Assembly (NCBI RefSeq): GCF_017573545.1
Contig: NZ_JAGEOK010000049.1
Span: 1-57,134, forward strand
Reading direction: 5' to 3'
DNA: 57,134 nt
From: Actinomadura nitritigenes
Lineage (GTDB): Bacteria; Actinomycetota; Actinomycetes; Streptosporangiales; Streptosporangiaceae
Shown here: positions 46,718 through 55,380 of the stretch, one piece after another
Numbering within the stretch: position 1 is the first letter of the stretch
Layout of the letters: each line of letters begins with the position of its first letter
Notes under the pieces: generated by a model
Database searches by the model: none
The model's input: the letters and a program-made list of their open reading frames with translations, nothing else
What the model was told of the DNA's origin: nothing
Program-made: the position numbers and the translations under genes

Positions 46718-48370
46718 GTGAGCGCACATCACCCCTTCACCATCACCGACGTACGCGTCTTCGACGGCTCCGGCGTCCTCGGCGCCACGCACGCGCGCGT
46801 CCTCGACGGCCGGATCCACGCCGTCGGCGACGCCTCGATCCAGGGCGCGGACGACGTGCTGGTCGACGGCCGCGGCGGGACGCTGATGCCGGGGCTCATC
46901 GACGCGCATGTCCATCTGCTCCCGGGATGCACGCAACTGGCCGCCGTGTTCGGTGTCACCACACTGATCGACCAGTTCAGCAAGCCGGAGGTCATCGAGC
47001 CCGAGCGGGCGGCCGTCGGCGCGTCCGCGCGGGGTTCGGGGCCCGTCCGGGCCGACCTGCGGACTTCCGGCGTCGGGGCGACCGCGCCCGGAGGCCATCC
47101 CACGATGGCGTACGCGCCCCTGCCGTACGTCACCGGGCCGGCGGACGCGGCCTCCTTCGTCGAGGCGCGTCTGGACGAGGGCGCATCGCACCTCAAGGTC
47201 GTCCTCGACGACGGGTCCGGTGCCCTGCTGGACATCCCGACGCTGGACGCCGCGACGGTCGAGGCGCTGGTACGCCGTGCGCACGAGCACCGGTTGCCCG
47301 TGGTCGCCCACGCCTCGACGGCCGCCGGAGCGGTCACGGTGGCCCGGTGCGGTGTGGACGTGCTGGCGCACGCGCCGTTCGACCGCATGAGCGACGAGCA
47401 GGTCGCCGAGGTGGCCGGCGCGGGCTGCGCGCTGATCGCCACGTTGAGCGTGGTGGACGGCTTCCCCGGCCCCGACGGCGTCCTGCCGCTGCTGGCCGAG
47501 CCCGGCCTTGTCGAGCGCCTGCCCGCACGCTGGCGCAAGGTCCTGGACGCCCAGTCCCGCCGGTGGATGCCGCCTCAACCGCCCGACGGCGCCGCGGCAC
47601 GGCGCAACACCCTCGCGCTGTTCCGGGCGGGCACGCCGGTGCTGGCCGGTACCGACACGCCCAACCCGGGCCTGGTGTTCGGGGCGAGCCTGCACCGCGA
47701 ACTACGGCACCTGGTCGCCGCCGGGCTCGGACCGACCGAGGCACTGGCCGCCGCCACCGCCGTCCCCGCCGAGGTCTTCGGACTGAGCGACCGGGGCCGG
47801 GTGGCGCCCGGCCTGCGCGCCGACCTGGTCCTGGTGGACGGCGATCCGACCGCGCGCATCGAGGCCACCCAGAACCTGCGAGGCGCCTGGGTCGCCGGAT
47901 GCCGCGTCGATCCCGGCGCCTATCCCGGCAGCCGGACCGAGCGGGAGGGCATCGCCGCGCTCCGGGCGACCAACGAGAAGATCATGTCGGCCATGCGGGA
48001 GCGCTGGCCCGGCCTGCCCGCGCCCGAACAGGTGGAACGGGAGGACGGCGAGATCTTGGGCCGGGTGGTGCCCACCGCGGCCGGCTGGCAGGCCACCACC
48101 GTCTTCGGGGCTCCGCTCGGTGCGGTCACCAGCCGTGAGGAGGCCGTCGAAACCCTCCATGCGACGGGGTTGTCCAGCCTGGCCGAGCCGTGGTGGGCGC
48201 GACCGGTGGGACGGCCGGGATGGCAACGTGCCCATCTGATGGAGGTGCGTCCCGACCGTGTCCGCCTGCGATGGGCCGATCCGTTGGCCGAGCAGCCCGC
48301 CTCCGGGCAGTGGTTCGACATCGATGACCTCGACCTGTCCTACGACAGGCCCCGTGCCTGCCGGAAATGA
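46718..48370 (+). CDS. Amidohydrolase family metal-dependent hydrolase
   Basis: The 550 residues include an amidohydrolase domain (about 1-400): MPGLIDAHVHLLPG (first His pair), then VVAHASTAAGAVTVARCGVDVLAHAPF, TDTPNPG (late Asp) and LSDRGRVAPGLRADLVLVDGDP. A C-terminal extension of about 150 residues ends in a region with WWARPVGRPGWQ and WFDIDDLDL that I cannot assign. The substrate is unknown, though imidazolonepropionase-like and prolidase-like enzymes are closest in motif. GTG 46718 is the start. Control by the divergent TipAS-type MerR is likely. Confidence 0.82.
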   Translation: MSAHHPFTITDVRVFDGSGVLGATHARVLDGRIHAVGDASIQGADDVLVDGRGGTLMPGLIDAHVHLLPGCTQLAAVFGVTTLIDQFSKPEVIEPERAAVGASARGSGPVRADLRTSGVGATAPGGHPTMAYAPLPYVTGPADAASFVEARLDEGASHLKVVLDDGSGALLDIPTLDAATVEALVRRAHEHRLPVVAHASTAAGAVTVARCGVDVLAHAPFDRMSDEQVAEVAGAGCALIATLSVVDGFPGPDGVLPLLAEPGLVERLPARWRKVLDAQSRRWMPPQPPDGAAARRNTLALFRAGTPVLAGTDTPNPGLVFGASLHRELRHLVAAGLGPTEALAAATAVPAEVFGLSDRGRVAPGLRADLVLVDGDPTARIEATQNLRGAWVAGCRVDPGAYPGSRTEREGIAALRATNEKIMSAMRERWPGLPAPEQVEREDGEILGRVVPTAAGWQATTVFGAPLGAVTSREEAVETLHATGLSSLAEPWWARPVGRPGWQRAHLMEVRPDRVRLRWADPLAEQPASGQWFDIDDLDLSYDRPRACRK

Positions 48371-48410
48371 CGTCCGTAAGCATCGGCCTCATCACCGGAT
48401 CCGCCGTTCA

Positions 48411-49391
48411 TCAGACACTCCCCGAGGAGCGAAGGCCCGCGGCAGAAGGGACGAAGTGATGCTGCAGGCGGTCGTCAAGGAACCGGGTGATGCGGTGGAT
48501 GCGATCGCCGGAGAGCGCTAGAACGATCACGCTGGTGGGCTGCGCACTGGCGTCGGCCAGCCGGCATGTGAAGGCCGGCTGCCCGTTGGCGCGGGTCGGG
48601 CGCAGCTCGAAACGCCGTCCCGCGCGCCATTCGGCGCTCGCCCGCAGGAACGCCGCGATCGCCGCCGCGCCGCGGTACTCGTGGGGGGCGGGCGGCATGG
48701 CCAGCCATGCGTCATCGGTGAGAAGGGCGAGCAGCGCGTCGACGTCGTCGGTGGAGAAGGCTTCGGCGAAGCGCTGCGTCAAGCGGCGCTCTTCCGCCGA
48801 CCCTGGCGTCGGGGGCTCGGCCCGGGCGTCGCGGCGCTGCCGGTCGAGTGAGGAACGGGCCCGTTGCAGCAGCCCCTTGACGGCCGTCGGCGTCGCTCCG
48901 AGCATCGGTGCCGCCTCACCGAGCGGATAGCCGAGCACGTCGCAGATCACCAGGGCGGCGGCCTGCCGCGGCGGCAGTCGCTGGAGCGCGGCGACGAAGG
49001 CCAACTCGATCGCCTCCCGGGCGATGTAGCGCGCCTCGGGACCGGGGTCGACGTCAGGGGCCTCGTCCAGGAGCGTGTCCGGGAAAGGCTGCAGCCACGG
49101 CACGTCGCCGTGGCGGCTGGGCGGCGGCGGCCGGAACGGCGGTTCGGGGGCGAGCGGGATCCGCCGCCCGCGGTCGCGCATCGCGTTGAGGCAGCGGTTG
49201 GTGGCGATGCGGTACAGCCATGCGCGCGCCGCTTGGCGCTGCTGCAGGCCCTCAAAGCCGCGCCAGGCCGCCAGGAGCGTCTCCTGCAGGACGTCCTCCG
49301 CGTCGGTCAGCGAGCCGAGCAGCCGGTAGCAGTGCACCAGAAGCTCGTGCCGGTGTGCCTCCAGCAGCTCGCCGAACTCGATCTTCCCCAC
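48411..49391 (-). CDS. ECF sigma factor with C-terminal SnoaL/NTF2-like domain
   Basis: The 326 residues contain sigma-70 region 2 (about 10-80; LLVHCYRLLGSLTDAEDVLQETLL then RAWLYRIATNRCLNAMRDR) and region 4 (about 145-195; LPPRQAAALVICDVLGYPLGEAAPMLGATPTAVKGLLQRAR). An NTF2-like domain follows (about 205-320; FAEAFSTDDVDALLALLTDDAWLAMPPAPHEYRG). Such ECF proteins are thought to be regulated by their own C-terminal domain rather than by an anti-sigma factor. The start is GTG 49391. It is divergent from a SnoaL-like gene 60 bases away. Confidence 0.87.
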   Translation of the reverse strand: MGKIEFGELLEAHRHELLVHCYRLLGSLTDAEDVLQETLLAAWRGFEGLQQRQAARAWLYRIATNRCLNAMRDRGRRIPLAPEPPFRPPPPSRHGDVPWLQPFPDTLLDEAPDVDPGPEARYIAREAIELAFVAALQRLPPRQAAALVICDVLGYPLGEAAPMLGATPTAVKGLLQRARSSLDRQRRDARAEPPTPGSAEERRLTQRFAEAFSTDDVDALLALLTDDAWLAMPPAPHEYRGAAAIAAFLRASAEWRAGRRFELRPTRANGQPAFTCRLADASAQPTSVIVLALSGDRIHRITRFLDDRLQHHFVPSAAGLRSSGSV

Positions 49392-49451
49392 GGACCGTTC
49401 CGTTCCGCCGTTCACCGGTGTCCTTACAGAGAGAACTGGAAGGAGATCATC

Positions 49452-49829
49452 ATGACCAGCCCAGCATTGCAGGTCGCCCTGGCCTACCACCGCGCGTGGA
49501 CGGGCGGTGACCTGGACGCGGCGATGGCCCTCGTCGCGGACGACGTCGTGTGCGACGCCCCGGCGGGTCGGATCGACGGCGTCCTGGCCTACCGGGAGTT
49601 CCTGACGCCGTTCGCGCTGCGGTTCCTCATCAGGACGGAGATGATCGCCGCGTTCGGGGACGAGAACACGGCCATGCTCATGTACGACGCCGAGACCGTC
49701 CCGGCCAGAAGCGCACCGGCGGCCGAGTGCCTCAGCGTCCGGCACGAAAAGATCGTTCACAACCGGTTCGTGTTCGACCGCACGCCGTTCGACGAGTTCC
49801 GCAGGCGCCAGGCGCTGGTCCGCCCATGA
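49452..49829 (+). CDS. SnoaL/NTF2-like small protein
   Basis: This 125-residue NTF2-fold protein reads ALAYHRAWTGGDLDAAMALVADDVVCDAPAGRIDGVLAYREFL and later LSVRHEKIVHNRFVFDRTPFDEFRR. The fold matches the C-terminal domain of the divergent ECF sigma factor, so the two may share a ligand or be cross-regulated. AAGGAG precedes ATG 49452. A strong hairpin follows at 49905. Confidence 0.82.
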   Translation: MTSPALQVALAYHRAWTGGDLDAAMALVADDVVCDAPAGRIDGVLAYREFLTPFALRFLIRTEMIAAFGDENTAMLMYDAETVPARSAPAAECLSVRHEKIVHNRFVFDRTPFDEFRRRQALVRP

Positions 49830-49904
49830 CGGCTGACGGGACGCGGTCGCACGACCGCCTCTGAGGGGATGCTGACCGGCCGGGTCCAAGTCCGTTGATC
49901 GCTT

Positions 49905-49932
49905 GGCCGCCGCTGGCGCACCAGCGGCGGCC
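49905..49932 (+). terminator. Perfect 12-bp hairpin
   Basis: The arms GGCCGCCGCTGG and CCAGCGGCGGCC with loop CGCA lie 75 bases after the SnoaL-like gene. No T-run follows, but the stem is the strongest in this area. Confidence 0.6.
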
Positions 49933-50034
49933 GAAGACGCCGGACTCCTGGCCGGTCACGCAGGCGCATTCACGGGCATACGCCCACACCAACGGCCCTT
50001 CCACGATCCAAGCCGCCGTAACCATTCAAGGCTG

Positions 50035-50125
50035 GTCAGCGGGGGTGATGCCGCGCCATTGTTCAGGCGAGCCGACGCGGCTTTCGGGTGGCCTGCGGTG
50101 CTTGTAGACGGCTGGGGTGAAGGCC
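50035..50125 (-). pseudogene. Possible transposase remnant
   Basis: Read leftward, the frame gives TPAVYKHRRPPESRVGSPEQ followed by WRGITP, which resembles the YKxRNxVER...WRGIATR end of IS5-group transposases but with several changes. The rest of the 49830-50446 gap, apart from hairpins at 49905 and 50351, shows no gene. The match is weak. Confidence 0.3.
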
Positions 50126-50350
50126 CGTGCGTGCCCGCCGTGGGGATTTCGTCCGCACTTCACATTCCAGCGGTGTGTGCTGGTCTATTTACGGCCTCTG
50201 CGGCCTCGCGCGTCAGGTTGAATTCGAGAGTTCGGCACTGCTGCGACGTAAGTGAATTCGCATTGACATGCCGGCGCGTGCGCGGCTTGCGCTGCGTCCT
50301 GGCAGGGCTTTGCGTCCAGCAAGGGCCAAGGCATCGCCTACAGGACCGCT

Positions 50351-50373
50351 GAAGGCTTTTTTAAGAAGCCTTC
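50351..50373. terminator. 8-bp hairpin with T-run loop upstream of aminotransferase gene
   Basis: The arms GAAGGCTT and AAGCCTTC flank a 7-base T/A loop, 74 bases before the aminotransferase start. It might be a terminator of an upstream transcript or an attenuator. No leader peptide with repeated Val/Leu/Ile codons is evident. Confidence 0.4.
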
Positions 50374-50446
50374 GATTGTGCTTAACGCGGCGACCGGCTT
50401 AACGTGCTGCTGACAGACGGCCTTCAGCGAAGGTGAGGTCAGTGCA

Positions 50447-51430
50447 TTGAGTGTCCAGGCAGAAGTCGGACCACGAGGTCGCGCCGTTTTCGGGGTGCCC
50501 TACGACGTGGTCTTCGTCGATGGCGAATTCGTTTCGTCGGATGCGGCGAGACCGAGTGTTCTCGCGAACGTCGTCTCTTACGGAACCGGAACCTTCGAGG
50601 GGATCCGGGCCATGTGGAACCAGGAGCGGGGAGACCTCTTCCTCCTGGAGGCGCCGGCGCACTACGAGCGGCTGGAGCGTTCCGCGCGCATCCTCGGCCT
50701 CCGGCTGCCGTATCCGCCCGCGGACCTGGTGGCGGCGACCTGTGAACTGCTGCGCCGGAACGACGTGCGCGCCGACAGCTACGTCCGCCCGTTGCTGTTC
50801 CTGGCCGGTGAGCAGCTCGCCGTCCGGATGCACGATTCGGGCAGCCGGCTGTGCATCCCGGCCACCCCGATGCCCGGCGACTACATCGACCCGCGGGGCA
50901 TCCGGTGCATGGTGAGCACCTGGCGGCGCGGCACGGACGTCGCCGCGCCCAACCGCGCCAAGGTGATCGGGAGCTATGTCGGCCCCGCGCTGGCCAAGAC
51001 GGAGGCGATCCAGCGGGGATTCGACGAGGCCTTGCTGCTGACCACCGACGGCCATGTGGCCGAAGCGACGACGTCGAACATCCTGGTGCGTTCCGGGGAC
51101 GAGTGGGCCACGCCCGCCGCGACCGACGACATCCTCGAGGGGATCACCCGCCGCCAGGTGACCGAACTGCTGTCCGAGGACTTCGGTGTCACCGTCGTCC
51201 AGCGTCGTGTCCACCGCTCGGAGCTGTACGCCTGCGACGAGGCGCTGCTGTGCGGCACGGCCGCCATGGTCGCCCCGGTCGTCGAGGTGGACGGACGCCG
51301 GGTGGGCGACGGGACGCCCGGCGAGACGACCCTGGCCTTGCAGCGCGAACTGTCGTCGATCGCCCGGCGAGGCGGCGACCGGCACCACGAGTGGACCACT
51401 CCCGTATTCGGCACGGAGGAGGAGGCGTGA
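50447..51430 (+). CDS. Class IV (branched-chain-type) aminotransferase
   Basis: This 327-residue PLP enzyme of fold type IV starts GVPYDVVFVDGEFVSSDAAR, then SYGTGTFEGIRAM. The Schiff-base Lys is in NRAKVIGSYVGPALAKTEA, followed by GFDEALLLTTDGHVAEATTSNILV. It most resembles branched-chain amino acid aminotransferases. Some relatives act in secondary metabolism. The start is taken as TTG 50447 with AGGTGAGG about 10 bases upstream. It heads an operon with a cupin and a quinone reductase-like gene by GTGA overlap. Confidence 0.82.
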   Translation: MSVQAEVGPRGRAVFGVPYDVVFVDGEFVSSDAARPSVLANVVSYGTGTFEGIRAMWNQERGDLFLLEAPAHYERLERSARILGLRLPYPPADLVAATCELLRRNDVRADSYVRPLLFLAGEQLAVRMHDSGSRLCIPATPMPGDYIDPRGIRCMVSTWRRGTDVAAPNRAKVIGSYVGPALAKTEAIQRGFDEALLLTTDGHVAEATTSNILVRSGDEWATPAATDDILEGITRRQVTELLSEDFGVTVVQRRVHRSELYACDEALLCGTAAMVAPVVEVDGRRVGDGTPGETTLALQRELSSIARRGGDRHHEWTTPVFGTEEEA

Positions 51431-51837
51431 ACGAGTCGAGCAGGCCGGCCCGGACGGGGGCGCCGAGCGCCCTGAACGACCTGGGCTCGATCCGGCCACT
51501 GCGCATCTGGCAGGACGTCGTCGCCAGGGTCATCGAGAGCGAGCTGATCACGCTGGCGGTCGTGGAGATCCCGCCCGGCGGCCTGGTGCCTGCGCATCGG
51601 CACCGGAACGAGCAGGTCGGGCTCTGCCTGTCGGGCTCCCTGCGCTTCACCATCGGCGCGGAGACGCGCGAGTGCGGTCCCGGCGGCATGTGGCGGATCT
51701 ACGCCGACGTGCCGCACGAGGTGCACGCCGGTGCCGACGGCGCGGTGGTCGTCGAGGCGTTCTCTCCCGTCCGAAGCGACTGGGAAGGTCTGGACTGGGC
51801 GCCCGAGTCGCCTCCGCGCTGGCCGGCCGGGTCATGA
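51427..51837 (+). CDS. Cupin-domain protein
   Basis: This 136-residue single cupin has the first motif VEIPPGGLVPAHRHRNEQVGLCLSGSLRFTIG, with His-x-His and Glu ligands, and the second motif DVPHEVHAGADGAVVVEAFSP. It may be a metal-dependent isomerase/dioxygenase or a small-molecule sensor. It is coupled by overlap to both neighbours (GTGA with the aminotransferase, ATGA with the reductase), so the three act in one pathway. Confidence 0.85.
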   Translation: MNESSRPARTGAPSALNDLGSIRPLRIWQDVVARVIESELITLAVVEIPPGGLVPAHRHRNEQVGLCLSGSLRFTIGAETRECGPGGMWRIYADVPHEVHAGADGAVVVEAFSPVRSDWEGLDWAPESPPRWPAGS

Positions 51838-52781
51838 GGGCCCTGTCCGCGACGGGCGACGACGGCCTGGTCGAGCTAATCCGGGTGCCCGAGCCGTCAG
51901 CCGGCGCCGGCGAGGTGCTGGTGGACGTGCGAGCCGTCTCGGTCAACCGGGGCGAGCTGCACCGTCTGACGACGGCGGCCGCAGGCTGGCGGCCGGGCTG
52001 GGACTTCGCGGGCGTGGTGGCGGATCAGAAGGCGTCCGGCACCGCGCCGGCCGCCGGTCGCCCGGTTCCGGGCACGCGGGTGTTCGGCATCGCGGACGGC
52101 GGGAGCTGGGCCGAGCGGATCGCGGTCCCCGCGGCCCGGCTCGCCGCCATCCCGGACGGGCTCGCGGTCGAGCGGGCGGCGGCGCTGCCGACCGCCGGGC
52201 TGACCGCGCTGCGGACGTTGCGCATCCCGGGCGACCTGGCGGGAGCCAGGGTTCTGGTGACGGGCGCGGCCGGCGGGGTCGGACGGTTCGCCGTTCAGCT
52301 GGCGCGGCGATGCAAAGCCGAGGTGACGGCGGTGGTCGGCCGGCCCGAGCGGGGGGAGGGGCTCGCCGGGCTCGGCGCCGCCGAGGTCGTCGTCGGCCTC
52401 GAAGGGGTGGAAGGGGGGTTCGACCTCGTCTTGGAGGCCGGCGGCGGTGAGTCTCTGCGGGAGGCGCTCCGCCTCGTCGCGCCGCACGGCACCGTGGTCT
52501 CCTTCGGCAATTCCTCGCGCGCTCCGACGTCGTTCTCAACGAGCGACTTCTACCCGAAGGAAGCGTCTCTGCGCGGCTTCTATGTGCTGAACGACCTGGA
52601 CGGCCCCCGCACCGCGGATGACTTGGCCCACCTTGCCCGGCTGGCCGCCACTGGGGAGCTGGCAGTGGACATCGCGGCCGTGGACGATTGGCGGGACGCC
52701 CGGGCGACCCTGCACCGATTGCGCGACCGGCGCCTGGCGGGCAAAGCGGTGCTCCTGATGACAAGGGAAAAGCGGGGCTGA
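51834..52781 (+). CDS. Zinc-free MDR quinone oxidoreductase-like enzyme
   Basis: The 315 residues of the medium-chain dehydrogenase/reductase family have an N-terminal GroES-like domain (SVNRGELHRLTTAAAGWRPGWDFAGVV), then the Rossmann part LVTGAAGGVGRFAVQLARRC. No catalytic-zinc Cys/His set is visible. Such enzymes reduce quinones or enoyl groups with NADPH. The start ATG 51834 overlaps the cupin stop. In the operon context a modified amino or keto acid substrate is possible but unproven. Confidence 0.87.
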   Translation: MRALSATGDDGLVELIRVPEPSAGAGEVLVDVRAVSVNRGELHRLTTAAAGWRPGWDFAGVVADQKASGTAPAAGRPVPGTRVFGIADGGSWAERIAVPAARLAAIPDGLAVERAAALPTAGLTALRTLRIPGDLAGARVLVTGAAGGVGRFAVQLARRCKAEVTAVVGRPERGEGLAGLGAAEVVVGLEGVEGGFDLVLEAGGGESLREALRLVAPHGTVVSFGNSSRAPTSFSTSDFYPKEASLRGFYVLNDLDGPRTADDLAHLARLAATGELAVDIAAVDDWRDARATLHRLRDRRLAGKAVLLMTREKRG

Positions 52782-52977
52782 CAGGCCGAGTTCCCGAGGG
52801 AGACCTCGTGAAACATTCGCGAGTGCCGGCTCGTATGTCGCGCACGTCGGTTTCCAGGAGGTGGACGATGACCCGGCGAACGACTCCTCATCGCGGTGGG
52901 CATGCTGTCATCCGATCCGGGAAGGGCCTTTCCCCGGCAGCCCGAGAGGTTCCGAACCGCGGTTCTAGCATTACGCC

Positions 52978-53967
52978 ATGCTCGACGTGACGCGGCTGCG
53001 TGTGCTCCGGGAGGTGGCGCGGCACGGCTCGCTGACCCGCGCCGCGGAGGCCCTCTCCTTCACCATCTCCGCCGTTTCCCAGCAGATCGCCGTGCTCGAA
53101 CGGGAGGCGGGAGCGCAGCTGCTCGTGCGGCACGCCCGAGGCGCGCGGCTGACCGAGGCGGGACGGGTTCTGGTGCGGCACGCCGAGGTGGTCCTCGCCG
53201 AGCTGCGCGCGGCCGAGACGTCCTTGGCCGCCGTCGCGCACGGGACCGGCGGCCGGCTGCGGCTCGGGTCGTTCACCACGGCGAACGCCACGTTGATGCC
53301 CCGGGCGGTGAGCGCGTTCCAGCAGCGGGTCCCCGGAGTGGAGGTCGACCTGACGGAGATCGACCGGGACGAGGCGATGGCCGCGGTCGCCGTGTACGAG
53401 CTGGACCTCGCCCTGGTCTACGAGTTCCCGGTGGTGCCGCTGGAGGTTCCGGCGAACGTGGAGCTCAGCCCGCTTCTCGTGGATCCCCTCCACGTCGCGC
53501 TTCCGCTCGATCACCGGCTCGCGGACCGCGAGCGGCTCCGGCTGACCGACCTCGCCGAGGACCGCTGGATCCAGGGCGTCCATCACGGCTCGACCATCGA
53601 CGTCCTTCCGCGCGCCTGCCGGAAGGCGGGTTTCGAGCCGCGGATCGCGTTCCGCACCGACGACCAGATGACGGTGCGGGGTCTCGTCGCGGCGGGCCTG
53701 GGCGTCGCCCTCGCCCCGTCGCTCACGCTGTCGGCGACCCCGTCCGGCCTGGTGGTGCGCCCGCTGAGCGAGCCGTCCCTGACCCGGACGGTGGCGGCCG
53801 CCACTCCGGCCGGCGAGTACCGGCTGCCCTCCTCGTCGGTCATGATCGAGCATCTTCGCCGGGTCGCCGCCGGGCTGGGACCGCACTGCCTGCCCATCGC
53901 GGAGCCCGACCGGCAGGCCGTGCGCCCGAGCCGTCGGCTGGAGACAGGAGGGGGCACATATGTTTGA
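52978..53967 (+). CDS. LysR-family transcriptional regulator
   Basis: The 329 residues contain the N-terminal LysR HTH (LRVLREVARHGSLTRAAEALSFTISAVSQQIAVLEREAGAQLLVRH) and a substrate-binding domain (about 90-300) with LRLGSFTTANATLMPRAV. Target and inducer are unknown. The three-gene operon upstream reads in the same direction, so the usual divergent arrangement is absent. Its last codons reach the palindrome that precedes the MarR gene. Confidence 0.88.
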   Translation: MLDVTRLRVLREVARHGSLTRAAEALSFTISAVSQQIAVLEREAGAQLLVRHARGARLTEAGRVLVRHAEVVLAELRAAETSLAAVAHGTGGRLRLGSFTTANATLMPRAVSAFQQRVPGVEVDLTEIDRDEAMAAVAVYELDLALVYEFPVVPLEVPANVELSPLLVDPLHVALPLDHRLADRERLRLTDLAEDRWIQGVHHGSTIDVLPRACRKAGFEPRIAFRTDDQMTVRGLVAAGLGVALAPSLTLSATPSGLVVRPLSEPSLTRTVAAATPAGEYRLPSSSVMIEHLRRVAAGLGPHCLPIAEPDRQAVRPSRRLETGGGTYV

Positions 53968-53976
53968 CTTGGTCAA
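53964..53976. promoter_or_regulatory. Perfect palindrome TTGAC-TTG-GTCAA at marR start
   Basis: The 13-base site overlaps the lysR stop and touches the marR ATG. MarR proteins often bind such dyads at their own start, so autorepression is likely. Confidence 0.55.
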
Positions 53977-54458
53977 TGAACGTCGCGCCGGAGCCTGCCG
54001 TGCGGTCGTGTGACGGCGACCTCGTCGGTGACGCGCGGGCGCTCGGCCGCATGTACCGGTATCTGGTGGACGGTCTGCGGCTCAGCTGGGAGAACACCCC
54101 GTACTCCGTGACCGAGGGCTGGGTGATCGTCGAGCTGGCGCAGCGGGACGTCACCGAGGTGATGGAGCTGCGTCGGCGGATCGGCATGGACCCCGGGTAC
54201 CTCAGCCGCGTCCTGGCCCGCTTCCAGGCCGACAGGCTGATCACCAGGGACAGAGCGCCCGAGAACAGGCGCTTCCAGACGGTCCGGCTGACCCGGCGCG
54301 GCCGCGCCGCCTTCGAGGTCATCGAGGACCGCATGGCGGAGGCCCTGCGCGCCCGGCTGAGCGCGTTCCCGGAGAGCGACCGGCGGCGGATCGTCGAGGC
54401 GATGACGTCGATCAGCGGCGCGGTCGAACATGCCCTTGGAGGCCGATGTGCCCCTTGA
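53976..54458 (+). CDS. MarR family regulator
   Basis: The 160 residues show a winged helix of the MarR type: MELRRRIGMDPGYLSRVLARFQADRLITRDRAPENRRFQTVRLTRRGRAAFEVIEDRM. ATG 53976 follows the palindrome. An in-frame TTG at 53964 closer to the strong site AGGAGGGGG is an alternative. It overlaps the end of no gene but lies only 8 bases after lysR, so the two may be co-transcribed. A strong hairpin follows the stop by 6 bases. Confidence 0.82.
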   Translation: MNVAPEPAVRSCDGDLVGDARALGRMYRYLVDGLRLSWENTPYSVTEGWVIVELAQRDVTEVMELRRRIGMDPGYLSRVLARFQADRLITRDRAPENRRFQTVRLTRRGRAAFEVIEDRMAEALRARLSAFPESDRRRIVEAMTSISGAVEHALGGRCAP

Positions 54459-54464
54459 AGCGCT

Positions 54465-54492
54465 CGAGAGCAGCCGGAACCGGCTGCTCTCG
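54465..54492 (+). terminator. Perfect 13-bp hairpin terminator
   Basis: The arms CGAGAGCAGCCGG and CCGGCTGCTCTCG meet at AA and are followed by AAAAGCG. It lies 6 bases after the marR stop codon. Confidence 0.75.
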
Positions 54493-55122
54493 AAAAGCGC
54501 GTGCTCAAGGACCTCATCCCGCGCCATCGGGGGATGAAGGTGCGACCGGCTCGCCCAGCGGATGGGGTCCCGGCCCGACGGCGAGATCGGCGCGATGCTC
54601 TCCGCGCACGGCGAAGCGATCGCCCGCGACGTCCTGGCCCGCGCGGTCACCCTTGGCGGCGGTTTCGGTGATACGCCGCCGGTTCGTCATCGGACGCGGC
54701 GCCGTCCTGGTCACCGTGCTGCGATGACCGTCGGCCGAAGTGAGGGATGGCGCATGGGCGATAGCGACAGACACGCCCACCGAAAGGGCGGCCGGGAGGC
54801 TGTCCGATGACTGACACACCAAGTGACCGGCGAACGAGGGACGAGGTTCAACCGATCGGCGGTCCCTCTGGTGGGGCCGGCGAGCTCGGGGTGGGGGCTG
54901 GCCACGAACTCGCCGGCGGGGATGAGGCGGGCATCGGGCAGGTCGGCGTCGTCGACGCCGGTGGTTCGGGACATCGGCACGACCTGGTGTCTCCGTTCAG
55001 CCCGCCCACGACGTGGCGTCGCGGCCGCTCCTGCCACTGCAACGCTGCGGTACTGGGCGGCATTTGCGGGTTAGGGCGCCACAACCATTCGGAGCGGAGC
55101 CCGTCGCTTGAGGTCGGTGGCG
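54493..55122. other. Gene-poor stretch next to IS-disrupted gene
   Basis: These 630 bases contain several short ORFs on both strands but none that I recognise. The best on the minus strand (54711-54974, 87 codons, starting MSRTTGVDDADLPDARL) has plausible early codons and then becomes Ser/Pro/Arg-rich, which suggests decay. I treat the stretch as non-coding or degraded. Confidence 0.35.
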
Positions 55123-55356
55123 TTACTCGCTGTAGTTCTGGCCTGGGGGCATGCCCGGGATCGGCTTGGCGATGAGAGCCGCGGGTGTGAAGAAGCCGAT
55201 ATGGGCGATCGCCATGATCAGTGACCAGAGCGCCTTGTCGTCGTAATGCGCCGACGCCTTGGCGTGCAACTCGTCCGGCACGCGTTCCCCGGACGGGTTG
55301 GGGGACAGGACGGCCTCCACCAGTTCCAGCGCGACCCGCTCGGCGGCCGTGAAGTA
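55123..55356 (-). pseudogene. Carboxymuconolactone decarboxylase-family gene, truncated by IS
   Basis: The frame entering from the IS boundary reads TYFTAAERVALELVEAV, then VPDELHAKASAHYDDKALWS and LIMAIAHIGFFTPAALI. This is the C-terminal half of an AhpD/CMD-like protein. The N-terminal half, including the Cys-x-x-Cys region, is missing, and it is not found on the other side of the element, so material was lost as well as interrupted. Confidence 0.7.
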
Positions 55357-55380
55357 AGTGCGTGTTTGAGAAGGGTCTTG

